From Candidatus Stahliibacteriota bacterium (lineage in GTDB: Bacteria > Hydrothermota > Tepidihabitantia > SM23-42): a stretch of DNA of 9,840 nt. Each line of letters starts with the position of its first letter. The stretch's first letter is position 1. Location of the stretch: the NCBI GenBank assembly GCA_004376785.1, contig SOIY01000148.1:1-9840 (forward strand). Direction: 5' to 3'. Of this stretch, positions 6,347-9,840 are shown in pieces. The notes below the pieces were generated by a model, which did not search any database, had not been told where the DNA came from, and was given only the letters and a program-made list of their open reading frames with translations. A program made the position numbers and the translations under genes.

Positions 6347-7555
6347 ATGCATAAATTATCAGGGATAAAATATGTCGCTATTGTTTTGGTGGGTATAATA
6401 ATTATGGGCTGTGTTCCAAGCCAGACAGTAGAGAAAACCGACACAGAAAAGGTCAAGATTAATCCAGAGCTGGCTCTACAGGAATATTCTATTGCTTTTG
6501 AATATTATAAACAGGGAAAATATGACGATGCAATAGACCACTTCAAAGAATCAATAAAAGCAGATCCTAAATATTATGCGGCATATATTGCCCTCGCCAA
6601 AACCTATCGGGTAAAACGTGATATTATTACTGCTGAGTCTATCTATAATCAGGCAAAAAATATTGATCTATCTGACCCAAGGGCATATGAGGGCTTAGCC
6701 ACGATCTACTTTATAGATTATAAGAATTACGATAAAGCAATAACTGAGTTCCAAAATGGTCTCAAGGTTGATGCAACTAACGTAGATTTACTGAATGGAC
6801 TGGCAGCATGCTACACAAAAAAGGAAGAATATAATACAGCATTAGAATACTATCGCAAAAGTCTTGGATATGATCCAGAGAATATTGAAACGATGTTTGC
6901 CATTGCTAAAGTCTACATGGAAAAAGATGAACCTGATAAAGCAGTGCACTACCTGGAAGATCTGATAGTCAAAAAGCCAAATAACATAGAGGTGAGGATA
7001 AAACTCGCTGAAACACTCGTTGACCTAAAACGATATAATAAAGCGGTTGAACAATACAAACATCTTATTGAAAAGGAACCTGACAATCACTACTACCATA
7101 TACAATTGGGACAGGTCTATCAGCGACAGAAAAAGTACACAGATGCACAGAAAGAATTTGAAGAGGCGAGAACACTTGCACCGGATAATGCACTGCCCAT
7201 ATTCCACCTCGCCGACCTCAAGATAAGCCAGGGGAAATTTAGCGCTGCAGAAAATCTAATCAAGGAAGCAAAAAAAATCGCACCTGATAATCTCTACGCC
7301 GCATTTTTGCTTGGTGACATCTATGAAAGACGGGGTTATGGATTAAAAACAGCCTGGGATAAGAATAAAAGCAAAAAAAATTGTAGTAAACTTAACAGCG
7401 CCATCAGTAATTTAAGTACTGCAATTTCTTATTATAACAAAGCCACAGCAGATGATACTTTCCGCAGCTATGCAAAAAATGAGATTACCCGTTGTAATAA
7501 TTGGATAAAAACATTAAAAGAAGATAAATGGTTTTATTGCAAGGAAAAGGAATAA
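6347..7555 (+). CDS. TPR-repeat lipoprotein
   Basis: The start is the ATG at 6347, with GGAGG at 6338-6342 upstream; longer in-frame readings run backward through the tRNA and are not real. The 402-aa product has a lipoprotein signal peptide with lipobox IMGC and lipidated Cys22. About eight consecutive tetratricopeptide repeats follow at 34-residue spacing, roughly residues 42-315. They show the usual Y/A/P positions, for example YYKQGKYDDAIDHFKESIKA and YQRQKKYTDAQKEFEEA. A ninth degenerate unit follows after a Lys-rich insert near 335-346. TPR lipoproteins of this build usually scaffold envelope complexes such as barrel assembly, pilus or secretion systems; the partner here is unknown. The stop overlaps the next ATG by one base (TAATG). 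Expression probably depends on the tRNA promoter. Confidence 0.93.
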   Translation: MHKLSGIKYVAIVLVGIIIMGCVPSQTVEKTDTEKVKINPELALQEYSIAFEYYKQGKYDDAIDHFKESIKADPKYYAAYIALAKTYRVKRDIITAESIYNQAKNIDLSDPRAYEGLATIYFIDYKNYDKAITEFQNGLKVDATNVDLLNGLAACYTKKEEYNTALEYYRKSLGYDPENIETMFAIAKVYMEKDEPDKAVHYLEDLIVKKPNNIEVRIKLAETLVDLKRYNKAVEQYKHLIEKEPDNHYYHIQLGQVYQRQKKYTDAQKEFEEARTLAPDNALPIFHLADLKISQGKFSAAENLIKEAKKIAPDNLYAAFLLGDIYERRGYGLKTAWDKNKSKKNCSKLNSAISNLSTAISYYNKATADDTFRSYAKNEITRCNNWIKTLKEDKWFYCKEKE

Positions 7556-7920
7556 TGAGAAGCAGAGGTATATCCGGTTTTGGTTTGATTTTTGTTATAA
7601 TTTTGTTATTGATAATCGGATACATAGCATATCAAATTGGTCAGGTCCATTTCGCATACGGAACAATCAGCGAAAAAGTTGAACACGCGGCTACAATAGG
7701 TTACACAATGAGTAACTACGAAATTGTTGAACACATTATAAAAGAAGCTAGGGAAGCAAACGTTGAGATAAACCCCGATTCGATCTCTATTGACCGTACT
7801 GTTCCCGATTCTTTGAGAATATATGTGGCATATGATGATTCATCAAAGATTTTTGGTATTTTTACATACAATCGCCATCTTGTTATCGATAAGACAGTAC
7901 AGATCAAAATACGTTTCTGA
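7555..7920 (+). CDS. Small single-pass membrane protein with pilin-like N-terminus
   Basis: The start at 7555 is chosen over an in-frame ATG at 7528 because it overlaps the TPR stop by one base and has AAGGAAAAGG just upstream (7541-7550). The 121-aa product begins MRSRGISGFG, with a short basic segment, and one membrane helix follows (about residues 8-27). A soluble domain of about 90 residues with an amphipathic helix (55-70) and beta strands comes next. The GF-GLI start of the helix resembles class III or type IV prepilin sites and DUF4845-type proteins, but the conserved Glu at mature position 5 is Phe here. Its stop overlaps the next ATG by one base, so it is probably translated with the TPR and HNH genes. 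Function unknown; a membrane-anchored envelope accessory protein is the best guess. Confidence 0.8.
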   Translation: MRSRGISGFGLIFVIILLLIIGYIAYQIGQVHFAYGTISEKVEHAATIGYTMSNYEIVEHIIKEAREANVEINPDSISIDRTVPDSLRIYVAYDDSSKIFGIFTYNRHLVIDKTVQIKIRF

Positions 7921-8426
7921 TGCTGCAGGCTCCTGTCCTGCTCTTAAATCAAAACTACGAACCGCTAACGATTCTGAGAGTAAAAAGGGCAATTGCTTTA
8001 GTAATATTGGGCAAAGTTGATTTAATCGAAAATGTTGATGGAGAACTATTACACAGTATTAGTCTAATATATCCAGTCCCATCAGTAATCAGATTAAAAT
8101 ATTTTGTTCGTATAAAGAGAAAAGAAATAACTCTAACAAAGAAAAATATAATCAAAAGGGATAATCATCAATGTCAATATTGCGGTAAAAAAACTGGAAT
8201 GATGACAACTGACCACATAACATCTAAGGCACTGGGGGGTAGTGATTCCTGGGAAAATCTTGTATGCGCTTGCCTTGAGTGTAATAATCGAAAAGGAAAC
8301 CGAAGTATTGGGGAGGCTAAAATGAAGTTAACGAGAAAACCAAAAAAGCCAAATTATTTTACTTTTGTTCTCAACGAATTTGGAAAACCTAAAGCTAAAT
8401 GGCGACCATTCCTTTTCCAATCGTAG
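7920..8426 (+). CDS. HNH endonuclease
   Basis: The 168-aa protein has an N-terminal region of about 75 residues (VLLLNQNYEPLTILRVKRA) typical of a widespread family of stand-alone HNH proteins. The HNH core occupies about residues 78-130: zinc pair CQYC (Cys85, Cys88), TTDHI with catalytic His99, GGSDSWENLV with Asn113, and the second zinc pair CLEC (Cys118, Cys121) followed by NNRKGNR. All expected metal and active-site residues are present, so it should be an active metal-dependent nuclease; its target is unknown. No methylase or restriction partner is nearby. The ATG overlaps the preceding stop (TGATG) and has no Shine-Dalgarno, indicating translational coupling to the pilin-like gene. It could act in repair, defence or housekeeping; the sequence does not tell. 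Confidence 0.93.
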   Translation: MLQAPVLLLNQNYEPLTILRVKRAIALVILGKVDLIENVDGELLHSISLIYPVPSVIRLKYFVRIKRKEITLTKKNIIKRDNHQCQYCGKKTGMMTTDHITSKALGGSDSWENLVCACLECNNRKGNRSIGEAKMKLTRKPKKPNYFTFVLNEFGKPKAKWRPFLFQS

Positions 8427-8444
8427 TGCTCGATAGCAGTTTTG

Positions 8445-8469
8445 AGAATTGGAATCTGAATCCAATTCT
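8445..8469. repeat. 9-bp inverted repeat after the HNH gene, possible weak terminator
   Basis: AGAATTGGA (8445-8453) and TCCAATTCT (8461-8469) pair perfectly around a 7-nt loop, 18 bp after the HNH stop. The following bases (TGTTGAATAAT) are not a proper T-run, so termination would be weak. The rest of the gap to 8520 is AT-rich, with only poor promoter-like hexamers (TTGTTG; TATAGT at 8500-8505). Confidence 0.5.
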
Positions 8470-8519
8470 TGTTGAATAATAAAAACTTGTTGTAAAAAGT
8501 ATAGTAGGCGAATAATAGA

Positions 8520-9830
8520 ATGTGGATAGTTAACTGGAGCATTTTTAGCTTTATCCTAATAGTCTCTATGCAAGAATCAAAGAATAACCTGACTGTTGAA
8601 ATTGCTGACAACATTTTTTTTTCTTCGCAATATTTACTCAAAGGTAATGTTGTTATAAAGAATAAGATTGATGTTGAAAATTTGATAGCAAACATAATCT
8701 GCAAATATGCTGATGCCGGTTTCCCTTTCTGTCGTATTTATCCAAAGACCATATATTCAAGCGACACGGTCGAAAAAGTAATTTTAAATATTGAAGAAGG
8801 TGAAAGAGTGATAATTTCAGACTATCTTTTTAATATCCAGGGTACGAGTGCAGTGAATGCTGTTAAAAAAGTTGCAAATCCAAAGAAGGGTAGTTATTTT
8901 TCGAGCAAAGAAATTGAGCGTTCAAAAAGAGATTTACTCAAGACAGGTGCATTTGAAGATATTAGTGATAATATTATATGTCGCGATGGGAATTATTACC
9001 TGGTCTTTAGTTTAAAAGAAAAAAGAAGCGACTACTTCACTGCCTTTGGATCCTTGGCTGAAGATAACTATAATTTTAGCATTTCTTTTTATTCACTAAA
9101 TCTTCTGGGGTCACTGCGTAGATTACAATTCTGTTATGAATATCAAAAACTTTTTTCGCTACAATTCACCGAACCAATATTAATCTTCCCGACCGCTGTA
9201 AATGGCAATTTCTCTTTATGGACCTATGACAGCGTAAGGCTTATTCAATTCAATGCTGAAATCACGGCGCCATTTGGTCGGTACTTCAAATTTTCATTAA
9301 TGTCAGGAATTGAATCTATCTCCTATTTTGGTAGCGATTCAGCAGCAAAAGGGCACACAGACAACGTCATAGGAATAGGATTTAGTCTGGACCGTGAAGC
9401 ATTGAACTGGTATTGCCGACAAAACATCACTTTCGAATATCTATTTCGCCAGTATGATAGATGGAGAATACAATATGACAGTGAATTTGATATAAATAAA
9501 TTTATTATTAAACCGCACTACTATGTTGCTAAAACCGACTCTTTTGAGTATTTTGATTACTTTCGGATTGGTGGAGTAAAAAACTTAAGAGGTTATCTCG
9601 AAGAGGAATTTATCGTCCCTGATGCAATGTGGTTGAATATCGAGTATAAGAAATTTCTTATATTCCCTTTATTTGATATAGCCTTGCTTCAAAATAATAT
9701 AAAATTCTCTTATGGATTAGGCATAGAAGCAAAATCTGAATTTGCAGATGCATCACTTATTTTTGCCTGGCCAAAACAGGGTACCTGGCAAGACGGCAAG
9801 ATTCATTTAATGTTGGAGACAGGATTCTGA
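8520..9830 (+). CDS. Compact Omp85-family outer-membrane protein (two POTRA-like domains plus barrel)
   Basis: The 436-aa product has a short hydrophobic signal sequence (1-17). Two POTRA-like domains follow: about 36-95 (GFPFCRIYP, VILNIEEGERV) and about 97-167 (SDYLFNIQGTS, YFSSKEIERSKRDLLKTGAFEDIS). The C-terminal part (about 170-436) is a beta-strand-rich barrel. The hallmark is FRIGGVKNLRGYLEEEF at 348-364, whose RGY (357-359) is the loop-6 motif of BamA, TamA and FhaC. The last residue is Phe, as in outer-membrane barrels. The family inserts or exports proteins across the outer membrane. The barrel, about 265 residues, is shorter than the usual 16-strand barrel of roughly 350 or more. 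The start has only a partial Shine-Dalgarno (TAGG, about 11 nt upstream). It is too short for a canonical BamA; a TamA-like or two-partner-type protein is more likely. Confidence 0.88.
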   Translation: MWIVNWSIFSFILIVSMQESKNNLTVEIADNIFFSSQYLLKGNVVIKNKIDVENLIANIICKYADAGFPFCRIYPKTIYSSDTVEKVILNIEEGERVIISDYLFNIQGTSAVNAVKKVANPKKGSYFSSKEIERSKRDLLKTGAFEDISDNIICRDGNYYLVFSLKEKRSDYFTAFGSLAEDNYNFSISFYSLNLLGSLRRLQFCYEYQKLFSLQFTEPILIFPTAVNGNFSLWTYDSVRLIQFNAEITAPFGRYFKFSLMSGIESISYFGSDSAAKGHTDNVIGIGFSLDREALNWYCRQNITFEYLFRQYDRWRIQYDSEFDINKFIIKPHYYVAKTDSFEYFDYFRIGGVKNLRGYLEEEFIVPDAMWLNIEYKKFLIFPLFDIALLQNNIKFSYGLGIEAKSEFADASLIFAWPKQGTWQDGKIHLMLETGF

Positions 9831-9840
9831 TATAATGACA

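Noticed and set aside
7528..7554. Upstream ATG for the pilin-like gene
   Set aside because: It lies inside the TPR gene, lacks a good SD and would add residues before the basic N-terminus; the ATG at 7555 has a purine-rich SD and a one-base overlap.
7823..8020. Alternative-frame + strand ORF across the pilin-like/HNH junction
   Set aside because: It overlaps two genes with convincing protein features and has no signal of its own.
9831..9840. TATAAT and a possible ATG at 9835 after the Omp85 gene
   Set aside because: Only two codons remain in the window; neither a gene nor a promoter can be supported.

Overview
This AT-rich window looks like ordinary chromosome from a bacterium with an outer membrane. 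Two things support that: three clear lipobox lipoproteins, and three outer-membrane-type proteins (an OmpA-like peptidoglycan-binding lipoprotein, an Omp85-family barrel and a small glycine-rich barrel-like protein ending in Phe). The low GC, the large share of lineage-specific envelope proteins and the compact, overlapping genes would fit an uncultivated FCB-like or WOR-3/Stahlbacteria-type lineage. That assignment is an inference, because no 16S or other phylogenetic marker is present. No phage, insertion sequence, CRISPR array or plasmid gene is visible.

Left part (1-1297): a small glycine-rich, probably outer-membrane protein (+) converges, with an 8-bp gap, on an OmpA-like lipoprotein (-). 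The 237-bp region 1061-1297 separates the lipoprotein from the next rightward operon. It carries two back-to-back sigma70-type promoters whose -35 boxes form a perfect 9-bp inverted repeat. The rightward promoter places its expected start at or next to the ATG of nnr, so that mRNA is probably leaderless.

Middle part (1298-6067): an apparent operon of nnr (bifunctional NAD(P)H-hydrate epimerase/dehydratase), a beta-propeller-like secreted protein that overlaps it by 8 bp, tatC, and, after a 45-bp gap with its own strong Shine-Dalgarno, a 310-aa lipoprotein of unknown function. A strong Rho-independent terminator closes the unit. The region 6068-6188 has no gene but holds two short palindromes.

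Right part (6189-9840): a near-consensus promoter drives tRNA-Ala(GGC). Only 29 bp downstream starts a lipoprotein of about eight TPRs, followed with 1-nt overlaps (TAATG, TGATG) by a 121-aa single-pass protein with a pilin-like N-terminus and by an HNH endonuclease. The tRNA and these three genes have no visible terminator between them and are probably one transcript. After a 93-bp gap comes a compact two-POTRA Omp85-family protein that ends just before the window edge.

Most of the genes point to envelope biogenesis (Tat export, lipoproteins, Omp85 barrel, OmpA-like anchor), with a metabolite-repair enzyme and an HNH nuclease embedded among them. I see no convincing new multi-gene system. 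The most interesting signals are the mirrored divergent promoter with a predicted leaderless nnr, the tRNA-mRNA joint transcript, the TatC with Gln where Glu is usual, and the very compact Omp85 protein.
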